Assembly: GCA_018105865.1 (NCBI GenBank)
Contig: CM030868.1
Coordinates: forward strand, 420,001-484,000
Length of the DNA: 64,000 nucleotides
Source: Metaphire vulgaris
Taxonomy: Eukaryota > Annelida > Clitellata > Crassiclitellata > Megascolecidae
Reading direction: 5' to 3'
The position numbers and the translations under genes are program-made. The notes below the pieces were generated by a model. The model was not told where the DNA came from and did not search any database. It saw nothing but the letters and a program-made list of their open reading frames with translations. Position 1 is the stretch's first letter. The number at the start of each line of letters is the position of its first letter. Positions 17,547-33,605 of the stretch are shown in pieces.

Positions 17547-19430
17547 TGTAATTAAAAGTAAAATTTTATTTAGGAAAATGAAAAGTACAGTATAACAATT
17601 ATTTACAAAGTAAAATTATAACTGAAATTGAAAACTGTAATTGAAAGTGAAAGTCAAATAAGAAAGCCAAAACTAAAGAGTAAAAGTAATTATTTTTGGA
17701 AGTAAAATATCACTGCTGAGAAGCATCTTCAACGAGAGAATACACAGAAGATTCAGCAGGAGACGAAACTGCCAGTCGCTCGAGGTAGATCTGGATAAGC
17801 AACACGCTGCGAAACGGCAGTCGAGTTGACAAGCTGATGAACCAGATGACGGCTGATTATTCCCCTAAAATGACAATCAATATACAAAATTCAGACAACC
17901 AGTCAAATAGAATCAATTGCTGCTCACATTGGCCAGATAATCAATTCATTGAGACTTTCCAAAACATGAAGGACAGCCTCAAGATAATCCCATATGATTA
18001 GCTGTTCACCCTCTCGCTACGATGAAGCTGTGAGCTTGAGAGGGAGACCCCCCAGAAATTTTAGAATTTAAATGTTGAGATTAGATTTGACTTTCAAAAT
18101 GTTTGGAACAAACCCCAAAAACTAACAATTTTAGAGAAATAGGGAAGGTCCAAAGAAGAAAACAAATTGTCTTTCAACAGTTAATCAGATTATATTACAT
18201 TTATATTAGATATACCGGTATTCTATTTCAAGCGCACGGAGAAAAACAAATGAGAAAATTCTTTTACCTTTTAAAATTTAATGCCGCCAAGCTAAAATAC
18301 ATTATTGTTATAACTGTTGAGAGATTACAAATTTGTTTTCAGTCTACCCCAAAACAAGGAGGAATTCCCGTCCTGGAATAAATACACACACACAAACACA
18401 GATATACACAAACATACACAAACACACACAAATATAGATACACACAGACATACAGATAGGGCAACTTGAAGATCTCTGTGATCCTGCTTTTGTGTCCTGA
18501 AGCTGAAGTATCTGTACCTGTACAGAAAATCAAAAAACCATAGGCCTCTACAAGATCAATCATAAATGCATTTTACAAAGAAATAAAATGGCACCGTGCA
18601 TCCTGAAAAAAGTACAGAATTAACTAATTGCCAATAACAGAAATAAACCAAGCACATTAAAGAGGCCTATAGAAAATGATGGACGGCATCGCAACCGCAG
18701 TAAATGAAAGACGGCCGTCGGAAAAAGCAACGCCTCGTAACCGGCACTCACACAAAAAACTTGACTGCACCGGCCACAGCACCGAAAGAAACACACACAA
18801 CAAACAGCCGCAACCAAAGTGAAACAAAGAGCCAACCAAAACCAAAGAAACCGGATGCTGGAATCAACGAATACAAGACATGATGGACCTCTGTGTGGCA
18901 AAAATAGATCCTGAAAACAAGAAACACAAAACTTAGTCAACCATGATAATGCAATACATACAACAGCAGATAAATTATCAATAAAAAAGCAAATTAAAAT
19001 ATTGGGGCAAAGCAGCAGGAGTTGGGACTGGAGTTGACTTTGATGATGCTCAAGGTCTTTCTCTTGCTTGGAGGTCTTTGCTTTCCTGAGTGACATCTAC
19101 AACAACATTTACCCTCCCCGCAACGATTTACAAGGTTGCAATTGCCAATTATACAGTACATACAGATTCAATTATACAATACAGATTCACAAGGTTGCAA
19201 TTATACAGTAGCCTTCAATGTCAACACTGCAAAAACAAAATACTTTAGGTCTACTGTATATTAAGAGTTACAATAGCAAATTATGCATCATCAAACTGAA
19301 TGAACTGTAAAAAGGAAATTTTTAAGAAGCCCAGATTTCACAAAAAACACAGATCTGGGAAAAAAGCGCTGGCATAACTGATCGTTGAACTGTAAATCAG
19401 TGAGTGTCCGACATCTAACAACATCTAACA
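16409..19430. other. Intergenic stretch with possible but unproven minus-strand exons
   Basis: No supported gene. (TA)n lies at 17502-17542 and (CA)-rich sequence at 18380-18450. Three GC-richer patches (16550-16735, 17705-17875, 18640-18915) stand out from the AT-rich background. The last begins, on the minus strand, right after a good acceptor (CTTGTTTTCAG/GATC at 18915) and can be read as a hydrophobic peptide, but the frames conflict and I recognise no family. Confidence 0.4.
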
Positions 19431-19790
19431 TTATTATTATACATGACAATTTCTTAAGAACCATAAGCATAGCTAACATATGCCAGAGTCAAAGGCGCTT
19501 TACAAGAATGAAGTATTAAAAAGTACGTCTTCAGTTGTTTTCGGATCCGATACGGCAATGTCTCGACCGTCAACGTTGTTTGGGAACGAGTTGCACGAGG
19601 CAGGGCCCCAAGCCCCCAAGTCGGAAGGACCTGCCCCTCAAACCCCGCCGTCTTAAGCGTCGGAGGGACGATCAGATAGATGATTGCTGACCTCGAGCTT
19701 AGTAGAGAGCGGCGTTCGACCGTTGAGGATCTTTCGAACAGGAATGTAGTAGTTGTAGTAAACTTCTTTAGCGCCATCGTAGTAGTACCA
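19430..19790 (-). pseudogene. LINE 3'-end fragment
   Basis: Minus-strand reading gives WGLGALPRATRSQTT and KQLKTYF, the usual end of L2/CR1-type ORF2 proteins (W-x-x-LP-x-x-x-R ... F-K-x-x-LKTxLF). After it come AAGCGCCTTTGACTCTGG and a run with AATAATAATG, a LINE 3' untranslated tail. It has no complete reverse transcriptase. Confidence 0.65.
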
Positions 19791-20282
19791 GTCGACGGAA
19801 TAACTACTAATAACCCTAATAACTACTTAAAACCTTAACGATACGATACTAAACGACAGTTTCTGAACCAACATAGCACCAACTTCGTCAACGGTATAAA
19901 TATTTTAGAATTGTCTTTAAATTCTAAAATATTCGACCGAACGAAGTTGCTCGACGAACCTCACTGCGTGGCGTCGAGACGAAGAAAGGACCGCAGCAAA
20001 GGACCGCAGCATGAGGATCGTTTGAAATTTGAACTGGTGCCTAGAACGGTTTGAAATTTCAACCAATCACTAGAGAGCTAATACGAATTGAGTTTTTTGA
20101 TTGGTTGGAACTTTGAACAGAGGAGTAAGTAAGTAAAATCTCGTGGATTTATATAACGCCTTAGTGGAGTACAATAGTAGCTGCTTATTCTTAGTCGCTC
20201 AGCCTTTCTTAAAATAGCTGTGGGAAAGGTATATGATCAGCCAGGCAATAGTCAACATCCGAAGGGCAGTGAGGCTAGGTTG

Positions 20283-20610
20283 CGGGCTGTCCATTAATTA
20301 CGTCAACAAGTTAGAGGGGAGGGGTTCGAAAAAGTTTGACAGTTGTTGACAGGTGACAGGGGGAGGGGGTCAAGAGAAGTTGACGTCAACAAGTTCACTT
20401 TTTACAAATAATCAAAAAATAGAAAATTTCATGGAATACTGCTTATTACAATGGAAGAAAGCATGGCAAAAAAGGTCATCACCACCACATTTTGACACGC
20501 GATGAGCAAAAAAGGAAAAATGGTCATCACTGCAAAAAATAATAACCTTGTTATTGGGACCTGCTATTGATTTTTTGGGGGGTCAAAAGTTTTTGACGTA
20601 ATTATGGGGG
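20283..20610 (+). mobile_element. GGGCTGTCC-family inverted-repeat element, right end altered
   Basis: Left end GGGCTGTCCATTAATTACGT is intact. The interior, with AAAAGGTCATCACCACCACA and ATAACCTTGTTATTGGGACC, is shared with 23.58-23.80 kb. The right inverse end stops at GACGTAATTATGGGGGG instead of the full terminus. Confidence 0.8.
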
Positions 20611-20620
20611 GTAATCAGCA

Positions 20621-20960
20621 ATAGTCCTTCTGCATGCCAATGTAAAACATGGTATAATTTTTATAATATTTTTGTGGTCTGTAAAACATGTGATACAATA
20701 AACCAGCTATCTTAAGATCTCTCTTATCTCTCGATCGACTTTGTAACCATTTGACAGATAATTGTTTTCTGGAAAACTTTGTATAGTGTCCTTTGACATA
20801 GCTCACTATTTTTCGTGAAATTTGGAACGCTCTAGTATAAAACTGAGGCAGAATATATTGACTGTTCTAGTATGGTTTGATGCAATGAAGATGGGGACAA
20901 AAGAAAGTGTGGATGAAATTTGTATCAACACTCTCCTGAATGTTTGCATATCTATAGACT
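20621..20960 (+). repeat. Interspersed repeat, family R, copy 2
   Basis: Diverged but continuous copy of the repeat seen at 14.8 kb and 22.3 kb (AATAGTCCTTCTGCATGCC, ACTTTGTAACC, GAACGCTCTAGTATAAAACT). It serves as the unfilled reference for the 14.9 kb insertion. Confidence 0.75.
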
Positions 20961-21106
20961 TCTGTACATCAATCGTAGAATAGTATCATTCATGAAAAAA
21001 TACAGCATTGGTGTTCTTTGTTGTGATTGCAATGTTTTAACAAGCCTTAAAGTTCGTTTTGCTTCGAAATCCACGTGTGTTCACAATTTTTTGAGCAGTA
21101 CTGTAG

Positions 21107-21207
<101 letters not shown>

Positions 21208-21248
21208 CTAATAGTGTCATGAGCTTACACTATAAAGAACATACACAC

Positions 21249-21566
21249 AGTGGCGTAGCCAGGATTTCCGGAAGGGGGTTTGGTTTTGACTTTTTACCGT
21301 AGCCAACTTTCGAAAAATCTTGACAAGCAAAAAGGTCATAGATTTATGTATCCTATCTCTTTCCTTCTATAATTTTTCCTTCAGATGCTGACAAGCAGAA
21401 AAAAGGTCGTCACGCCTCGCCTATGGCGCTTGAAAAATTTTGGTCAGCAGCCCGAAGGGGGGGTTTGACCCTCAATACCGCATCAGAAAATTAAAAATGC
21501 ATGGAAGCACATTAAAATTTCGTCGGTGCCCAAGGGGTCTTTAACCCCCCCCATGGATACGCCACT
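21249..21566 (+). mobile_element. Inverted-repeat element with AGTGGCGTAGCC ends
   Basis: A 318-bp element running from AGTGGCGTAGCCAGGATTTC to GGATACGCCACT, so the 12-base ends are inverse with one mismatch. The interior has two CAAGCA(G)AAAAAGGTC copies. Single ends of the same family occur at 5513, 23563 (inverse), 25552, 29784 and 33134. Confidence 0.75.
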
Positions 21567-22240
21567 TCACACAAACACACACATACCAGTAAAATTCTGC
21601 TCAACCACTGGTCAATCGCTCTGTCTATCAAATCCTGTCAGATCTGATCCCAACATAATGTTAGCACTTCTTTCATATGATCCACGTAGCGAATCTGTTG
21701 TTGAGGTTGGGCAGAATTTTACTGGTCATTAGGTCTAATGGGGGGACACGCTGAACATCGTTTGGACTAAGACCACCTTCCGTAGTCTGTGGCAAACTTT
21801 GTTTTAAGCGATCACGTGACGCATCGTATCTTAAAGTTGTAATGACGTCTATTTCGGGTCTACCTGTTTGCTAACGTTTTTCTTCGTCATCTGTTAGAGC
21901 AATATCAATTACCTTAAATTGTTCGAATTCTCGAGTAGGCCTAAATCTTCTAAACTTTCGTGTTTTTATTTCCTTCGTACCTTAAATATTAAGAAAGTTA
22001 CATCGCTTCAAAATCGAGCGGGATTTGTTGACACACCCGTATATTTATATGCGGATTTTATTAAAGGCTAGGGTAGGCTTAAGCCTACCCAACTAATCCC
22101 ACCTTGATGGCACCCCCAGACCCCCATGTTAGCCTTGGGGCTGTCCATTAATTAACGTCAACAATTTAGAGGGGAGGCGGTTTGGAAAAGTTTGACAGTT
22201 GTTGACAGGGGGAGGGAGGTCAACTTGGCGACCCCCCCTC

Positions 22241-23380
22241 TATTTCTGAAAGACTTTATAATGTCGCTTGAAATAGTTGACCATTTTTCGTGGCATTTCG
22301 AACGCTCTAGAATAAAATTGAGGCAGAATATATTGACTATTCTAGTACGGTTTGATTCAATGGAGATGGGGATACAAGAAAATATGGATATAATTCGTTT
22401 CATCACTCTTATGAATTTTTGCTTATCTATAGCCTACTGTTAGAATAGTCCTTAGGGGTCGTCCATAAATGACGTAACGCCATTTTGGCACTTTTTCACC
22501 CCCTCCCCTACGTAACGCGACGTAACAAAACGGCAGACGCCCTAAAATATGACGTAACAACGGGCCGACCCCCTCTATTTCTGAAAGACTTCATAATGTC
22601 GCTTGAATTAGTTGACCATTTTTCGTGGCATTTCGAAAGCTCTAGAACAGAGGTTCTCAAACTGTGGTACATGTACCCCTAGGGGTACATCAGCTGTAGC
22701 CAGGGGTACACTAAAATAGCTAAAATAGTAAATAATATTTTGGAATTTCGTTTAAAAATGTTAAATATTGCCAATTCTACGTCTTAAGCTGACAACATTG
22801 AAACCTGATATTGCTATATTATGCAAATCAAAACAAGCTCATTGCTCACATTGAATAAACATTTTGGTTTTTCCAGTAACGGTAATAAGTCATCATCAGA
22901 TTTGGTTTCAGTAGTCAACTAGTAACTAGTGACTTGTAGAATGTAGAATATAGATTTTATTTTAGTGATTATAGTCATTTCTAGTTTCATAATTTGTTTG
23001 AGTATACTCGTATAGTTCTTGTCAGTGTTGTTTTTGGTCGTCCCTAGGTTGGGGGTTCAAGCAGCGAAAAAAATGTGGCTGGGGTACAATTTTTAAAAAG
23101 TTTGAGAACCCCTGCTCTAGAATAAAATTGAGGCAGAATATATTGACTATTCTAGTACAGTTTGATTCAATGGAGATGGGGACACAAGAAAATGTGGATA
23201 TAATTCGTTTCATCACTCTTATGAATTTTTGCTTATCTATAGCCTACTGTTGGAATAGTCCTTAGGGGTCGTCCATAAATGACGTAACGCCCTTTTGTCA
23301 CTTTTTCACCCCCTCACCCCTACGTAACGCGACGTAACAAAACGTCAGACCCCTAAAATATGACGTAACGGGCCGACCCC
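22241..23380. repeat. Tandem duplication, period 335 bp
   Basis: TATTTCTGAAAGACTT starts at 22241 and again at 22576, and AAAATATGACGTAAC...GGGCCGACCCC closes both copies (about 22571 and 23380). The second copy is longer only because of the 467-bp insertion plus its target duplication. Confidence 0.85.
22648..23114. mobile_element. hAT-type non-autonomous element with 8-bp target duplication
   Basis: A 467-bp element with ends CAGAGGTTCTCAAACTGTGG and AGTTTGAGAACCCCTG (inverse with a mismatch). It is flanked by CTCTAGAA at 22640-22647 and 23115-23122. The 8-bp duplication and the CAGNGGTTCTCAAAC terminus are hallmarks of hAT transposons. The uninterrupted sister copy at 22.3 kb has a single CTCTAGAA. 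No transposase frame. Confidence 0.92.
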
Positions 23381-23950
23381 CAGCAGCGTCGCACGGTGTT
23401 GTTTGGGGTTGTTCAAACAACCCCACTTTAAAAAATATGTCCAACACAATTTATGTAAATCCGTTGACTTTTGTTGAAGGAGGGGGTAGTGGGGGGAGGG
23501 GTCGGCCGCGGCTTCAGTGTTCAGTTGCATAGTGCCTTCAGTTAACAACCCCACTTTGCAAAAGCTGGCTACGCCACTGGGGTAAAGAGAAGTTGACGTC
23601 AACAATTTCACTTTTTTAAAATAATCAAAAAACAGGAAATTTCATAGAAAACTACTTATTACAATGGAAAAAAACATTTTAAAAAAGGTCATCACCACCA
23701 CATTTTGACACTCGACGAGGAAAAAGGAAAAAGGAAAAATGGTCATTACCACAAAAATAATAACCTTGTTATTGGGACCTGTCATTGATCTTGGGGGGGG
23801 GGGGGGTCAAGAGTTGTTGACGTAATTATGGGGAGGGAGTTAAGTGAAAGTTGACAGTTGTTGACAAGGGGGGGTCAAAAATTGCCCAAAAATTGTTGGC
23901 ATAATTAATGGACAGCCCCCTACCCAAATATTAAACTGTAAATCCGCCTG

Positions 23951-26742
<2,792 letters not shown>

Positions 26743-27092
26743 CATTGGTGGATTTACATTTTTAGACCCGGTACAAATTCTTCTAAAAAGTTACAGATGA
26801 AGTGTGAAAAGTAGCGAGATCGCCTTTTTTGCTGGTCAAGCTTTTCTCGGAAAACATTCGGAAGAGTGGAAGAGTTACAGATCCGGTGTATGAGTGATGA
26901 GTAATAATGGCGACAAGCTTTTTTTCTTTATTTAGGACACGCTGCGTGACAAATGGCGTCATTTCGGAAAATAAAGTTGTTTAAATTAATAAATAATTAA
27001 AAATAATCATTATAAAATATTGTCAGTAGGAAAGGAGGGCTCCTTGGTTTTTATTTAGCCTGTGGGTGCATGGCCCGTCGTAAATCCGCCAC

Positions 27093-27094
<2 letters not shown>
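26743..27094. mobile_element. Inverted-repeat element with CATTGGTGGATTTAC / GTAAATCCGCCACTG ends
   Basis: A 352-bp non-coding element whose ends are inverse with two mismatches. It sits between TATATA on the left and a (TA)n array on the right, so insertion into TA repeats is likely. Confidence 0.7.
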
Positions 27095-27095
<1 letters not shown>

Positions 27096-27165
<70 letters not shown>

Positions 27166-27280
27166 CACAGTTACTTAGTTTCATTACTTAGTTCATGAGT
27201 AGTAAGTAGGCCTACTGTTTAGCATATTTGTTTTATTATACAGAATATTATTTTTCCTTTATAACCATTTCGCTCATTGC

Positions 27281-27331
<51 letters not shown>

Positions 27332-27338
27332 TATATAA
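27096..27338. repeat. Two (TA)n arrays
   Basis: Alternating TA at 27096-27163 and 27284-27338, separated by 120 bases of AT-rich sequence. Confidence 0.97.
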
Positions 27339-30248
27339 ATTCGTGAAAAATAAATAAAAGTGAGAGGAGTAGTGGACAGTAAGTGTATGGATGTTCAAAA
27401 AATTCAGAGAATTTAACAAATTCTCTTACGAAAACCACATTTTCTCGTTTATCCATAATCCATCCATTACTGGAATAGTAAATACAGCAAGTCTCGATTT
27501 CTCTCTCGACAGTGTTCAACATTGGCATCTCTCGTTTTTATTACAATTTATCTACAATGTACTATTATATAGGGCCCATGTAGTACTATGCAGAGAGCAA
27601 AAGGATAAGGATCGGACGAAATTTCTCTCTCCTTGTTTCCCTATATATTTAAATGTATACCTATTTCGAATTCTTTAACTTACGCTCTTCCATCAAAATT
27701 CACAAAAGTTGAGAAATTACAGAATTAATAATTCTACAAACTCTAGACCAACGGTTCTTCCCCCCCCCCCATAGGAGTCGCGACCCACAGCAAGATCTTC
27801 TGCGATTCTATTTGGAGCAAAATATTATCTTTGGTTTCTGTGTTTCTTGTTTTTGGATAGACTTTCATTTTTTTCAATCGATGTCTTCAAAAATAAATCC
27901 TGCTCTGCATCTCTTACATCATTCATGCGTTCCCATTTACTGACAATTTTAAACAATAAATCGACAAACTGTGAAATGTTTTATTGCTATACGAGTTATT
28001 TATCAATTGATCCACTGGGGGGGGGGGCGGGGGGCTCGGTCCAGACCCCGCCGAGCAACCTCACCAGGCCCCTCAGGTATTCTAATTCAATCGGTTGAGA
28101 GATTTCCCACATGAGGACCCTGGCTTCTGAACTGCCAGAGCGAATGAGATTAGAAGAAATATATTGAAAATATTACCACTTATATTGCATAGAACCGTGT
28201 CTCTATATGTTTTAATTTGTGATAAGCGTATACTAATTGGCCTAATTACTTACTTGCTGTCGAGTAGGAAAAGAGAGGAAAAGAGCTAAGCAAACAGAAT
28301 TGTTAAAACAAAAATAGGAATTGGTCATTCTTAATAACACTTATTATTAGATGGAAAATATTTACTTACTAAAAAATCTCTAGAGAAAGTCTACGCGAGG
28401 AGTTTTAGTAGACGAATGATGGATGGAAAAAGAGATGAGAATTGAGTTGTGAACGCACTGAAATAACTTCTCCAAAGCATTATATGTCGATGGCCATGAT
28501 TCGCTCTCCATATAATCTATGAGTCAGGACCTGCAATTTTTCACGACATTTATCATTTTGCACAATGGATTTCACTGCCAGACCAGATAGCCAAGGCGTT
28601 CTAACCTCCGACCTTTATGATCGACCTGTGGCTACAATGTCCATTTACTTTTATATGTTCGTTCGCCCCAGCACTGAGGGGTTATGACCACCCACCGTCG
28701 TGGGGGCAAAAACTTTTTGACCGCCAAACCACTGCATCATTGGCAGTCCATAATCTACCATGGGGTGGCCCAAAAAATCAAACACTAAAACCGCTTCTGC
28801 TAAACTGAAAGAGCACTTGGACACAAAGAAACAGAGGCATGAAGCAAGACAAAGACACACACAGATTGCGCCTTGTCACGATATCAATTATGTAGCGCCT
28901 TTTTATCGACGCAAGACTGAGGTAAGCCGGTCGTATTTTGGTGCGATAGCCGTGGTCATGTTTGACGTTAATTACAGGTTTAACAGCGCCCGCGAACGCA
29001 GACAACAGAAGCCAAACAAATCCTCCAAAAACAAATGACAACTAATAAATATTCCATGTTTACGGACAGCAGAATGTTCCTCCTGGCGATTATTCATGGA
29101 ACTAAAGCTTCTGGCTTTGGCGCAAAAGCTTTTCTATTACGATTCAGATTAATAATTACCAACAATAAATCGAAAACAACTGCATTGAAAAAAGCTCCAC
29201 TGGTTCCCCGCTGTATCGACGGCAGTTAATCTTCGCAAGAGATTGCCTGACGTCAGCAATAATTCATACATGTGATCGCTGTGTGTGTGTGTGTTTATCA
29301 GGCATTCGATAGGTGGCAGCAGCGGTAATTGCGTTGTCCAAACAACAGGATTAGCCGATAAAAACGCCAATCTAATAACCTTGAGCTCATTTGTAAACTG
29401 GGCGCACCAGTTGTAGTTGTTTCTGCCATCGTAGTCATAATCATAATCCATCGTAGTCATAATCATAATATCATCATAATCACATCATTGATAACACCTT
29501 CACGATCATAGTAATGTCGCAATCGCAATCATCTAAAAGACATCATACCTACTAAGACGACGAATGAATTATGAACAGCATTAGGCCTATCCCCCACCAC
29601 CCCTGTGCCCGGCCTGCTTTCCCTTGTGTGTAGCCTTGACCTTTACTAGCCTCACTGCACGCAGGATTAGCAATTCCACACTACAGACCACGTGACATTC
29701 AGAACCACCCAACCAGGTAGTGGACTACACATACAGGTCAACATTAAACCTATCCCTCTCTCCATCCATCCATCCATCCATCCAGTGGCGTAGCCAGAAT
29801 TTCCGGAAGGTGGGTTTGGTGTTGACTTTTGACCGTAACAAACTTTTCGAAAAATGTTGACATGTTGACAAGCAAAAAAGGTCATCCTATGTATCTATCC
29901 TATGTTTTCCTTCTAAAATATGCTGACAAGCAAAAAAGTCGTCGCGCTATCCAGTCAGAAACACGGAATGGCAACTGACACTATAAAGGACATGCAATAT
30001 TTGTAACCAAAGCAACAGCTAACAATAGTTTGCCATTGATTTCCTCAGCAAATCCATTGACATGATCTCATTTATCACACGATAAGCACACTTTTCACCA
30101 CCGCTGAAACAACGCTACCATTATTCTGCTGTATGTGTCTGTGTGTGTGTGTGTGTCTCTGTGTTAGTTTTGCTATCGATCTATTCGTAAATATCAATAG
30201 CACATTATCTCTATCCTGCATTGACAGCAGCGATCTGTCCGCCTTCGA

Positions 30249-30250
<2 letters not shown>

Positions 30251-30336
<86 letters not shown>
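30251..30336. repeat. (CT)n microsatellite
   Basis: Pure CT tract of about 86 bases. Confidence 0.98.
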
Positions 30337-30338
<2 letters not shown>

Positions 30339-30951
30339 CTCCCTAGTTCTTATGAAGACAATACATTTGACAGTCGCTTTCTAAATATTTACGATTCGAT
30401 CACAAATTTTAAATTAGTAAAATTTCATCTGAAAGCAATTTATCAACGACTTAAAACCAGCGCTGCCTTAGAGAAAACATTGATGGAATATGAAAACAAG
30501 TCTGTATTGGGGGGTTGCGCTTGGAAATATTCGCCCAATTACAAAAGCAGTGTGGAATAAAAACACAAAAATTCTTGCATATAAAATTAAGATTTTCCTT
30601 AGCAAAATCTAGGGCTATAGAGACATAATTTTGTATTGACAAGGGCTGTCCGTGTATTTCTTATAAAGATTCGTTGGAACTCTGACCTCGAAATTTTGAC
30701 ATCCAAAAGGTTTGAGAATAGAAGACACGCAATGAAAGAATGCTTTTAATAATACACTGTATATATATATATATATATCTGATATTTAAATTATCTACGA
30801 CAATTTATATAGAGCAGTAACATAACTGGAGCTAAAGTCAAGAGCGCTTTACAAAGGAGTCACTTATAAGATATGTTAGATATAGGTGTGCTTTAGGAGC
30901 TACTCAAAGCAGCCAAATGTTTCTCACGTCAGCTGATCGTAAGTTAGTTTG

Positions 30952-31001
<50 letters not shown>

Positions 31002-31486
31002 CTAAAGAATGGCAGAAAACTAGATGGCATTATATATATAAATGATGATGATATATTTATTTTATTATCCAGTCTAGTCTTTATCTTGTATAACTAATGA
31101 ACATCATTTTAGGACAACATCAGACAATTGCATTCACATGAACATCTTGTCTCTGTTGAAGTTCATAGTTGTTATTTTCGACGTTTATTGTTCAGCTGTA
31201 AGTTGTTGATATCGTCAAAATATATTTTCGGAGTTAGGCCTACTTTTCTATAACCCACACTGAAAGAATTCGCGAAATAACCAAGTCAGAGTCGCATAAT
31301 TCCTCAAAAATCAAAGTAAGTAAGTAAATAAACACGAAATTTCTATAGCGAAGACTGCGATACTAATATTAAAATACAATATATATATACATATACATAT
31401 ATATAATATATATAATATGTATATTATATATATAAATGAAAAATAAGTAAATATATATAATCAGTAGTATATATAATCAATAGATT

Positions 31487-31537
<51 letters not shown>

Positions 31538-32466
31538 ACAGATTGCTATTTTACTATGCATTGACGTGCAGTAATAGTTAGTAATAGTAATAGTGAAGTA
31601 GTTCATCTATTAATTTTGCGCTATATAATAGTGCTTCATCTGCCCATATATAGACCAGTGGCTCTTAGTTACTGCCATAGCAACCAAAACTCCAAGTACA
31701 AGCATGATTTATACAGGAAAATAAAATCGTAACGGCGACTTAACGGTTGTCACGTGACAGCAACGAGACGACCTGATTGGTCAGTGTTCGGTCGTAAGAC
31801 GGTACTTAATGTAAGGTATTACTCCATCAAAAGAAGCCGGTCTCCGAAAAGGTAAGATTCCTACGACGACCAGAGCATTCGGCCTGTGTTCGCGGAGCAG
31901 CAGAGAGGTTCACCGGAAGTGGATTTGAAGTCTCTGCCACCAAAATCCGAATTCAAACACAGGACTGATGTTACTGGATAGCGCAAGAGACACAGTATGT
32001 GTGCTTCCGCTCGAAAAAGTAGTTCGCCGACAGAACGCGGATGTATACATTAAAAACATATATAGATCTTTCGTGAGATAAATACGTGAGTATATACTAT
32101 GAAGAAGAAAAGTCGAATAAAACTTTGCCTAGCGAAATTTTCTAAAGGCCTATGCATATAGGCCTAACCCTTAAATGATAAACTTAATATGGATATTTTG
32201 CCCTCAGTTAGGGAGGCTGGGCAATCGCATTATAACGTATAGTGTGCCTGTGAAATTCCGGGACAACAATGAAATAACAGCGAGGATTAGGCTCTCTATA
32301 AAAGTCTGTTTCATCGATTTACATACTTACATACATCGGATTATGTGTGGCCATAAACTAAATATTATCCATTTAATTATGCATCTATTTTGAAATTTAA
32401 GTTTGACTTTCTGATTTATATTATCTCCCTTCGATTGTATTTTAAACACATGGACACACACACAAA

Positions 32467-32572
<106 letters not shown>

Positions 32573-33425
32573 TATAAATATATGCATATATATATATTAT
32601 ATATATTTATATATGACAGCGTATTGGCCGTATTTTTCATCTGCGTTTGCGTTTTTATTTCGAATACAGTCAAACGTATTCGTTCCATTTATGTAGCGCA
32701 GAAAAGGGTCCAAAGTAGAGATGCGGTTTAACTTTGGTGTATAGATTAAGGTTATGTCGTCATGATAAACTGGCATTTCTATATGACGAAAATTTAACTG
32801 CTCTAGTACTTTATACAGATATTTAAATATAAATGATATAGATATAATATCTCGTAGAATATAGAAAGTGAATCTATTTGGTTTTTTTGTATAGAGTATT
32901 CTTTGTGTATTTGCTGTGTTCTCTTTGTGTCATTCCATTTGTTGTGGAATTCATTTCCTTCTCTGCAGAGGCAATTTATCATAGATCGGACGGAGTCTCG
33001 CTCTCTTTCAAACGCAGGGCTTCGTTTATCCTCTGAAATCGTCGAAAAGTGACCTTGACATTCGTCGGCGCCGATCAATAAACCTCAGATGCGCCGAGCG
33101 ACCAGGACTGTGGACCGCTGGTCACTGTGTGGCCAGTGGCGTAGCCAGGACAATGGAGATTTGGGGCACCGTCGCCCACATGCGCCTCTGTATAGGCTAT
33201 ACTTATAATCTCGATGCCACATAGTACAGTAGTCTTGTGGGTCGACTTGAGAGCTCTGTCATTCTCAGCGTGCCATGGCACTACAAACGACAATTCAAGT
33301 TCTGGTCTCTATATAGGGCAACGTTATCAAACGTATTTCCACTTATATCCAATCACCCCATTCCCCATTAACCCTTTTGCGGCCTGTGTACTATATAATA
33401 TATAGTGCATTGTGAATACCGCGGT

Positions 33426-33605
33426 CCAGTGCAATGAAAGTGGGAGATGTCCGATTTCGAACGCTGTAGAGCAAAATCGAGACGAACCATATAACGATTA
33501 TCTTAATAGGATTTGATGCAACGAAGATGGGGACAACAGGAAATGTGGTTTTCGTCAAAGAATCTCTTCAAACGGCTGGAATTTTTGCATGTGTATACAG
33601 TTATA
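33426..33605 (+). repeat. Family R remnant
   Basis: TTTCGAACGCTGTAGAGCAAAATC and GATTTGATGCAACGAAGATG match the repeat R core with many substitutions; the oldest copy in the window. Confidence 0.6.

Larger units (their letters stand above)
22051..23950. mobile_element. Nested transposon composite
   Basis: Layers from outside in: ends resembling GCGGATTTTA / TAAATCCGCC (22051, 23946), then a GGGCTGTCC element (22137 to about 23919, both termini present). Inside it is a 335-bp tandem duplication (copies from 22241 and 22576), each copy holding repeat R followed by a GGGGTCGTCCATAAATGACG stretch. The second copy is split by an hAT-type element (22648-23114). A reversed AGTGGCGTAGCC end lies at 23563. 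No layer keeps a transposase. Confidence 0.8.
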
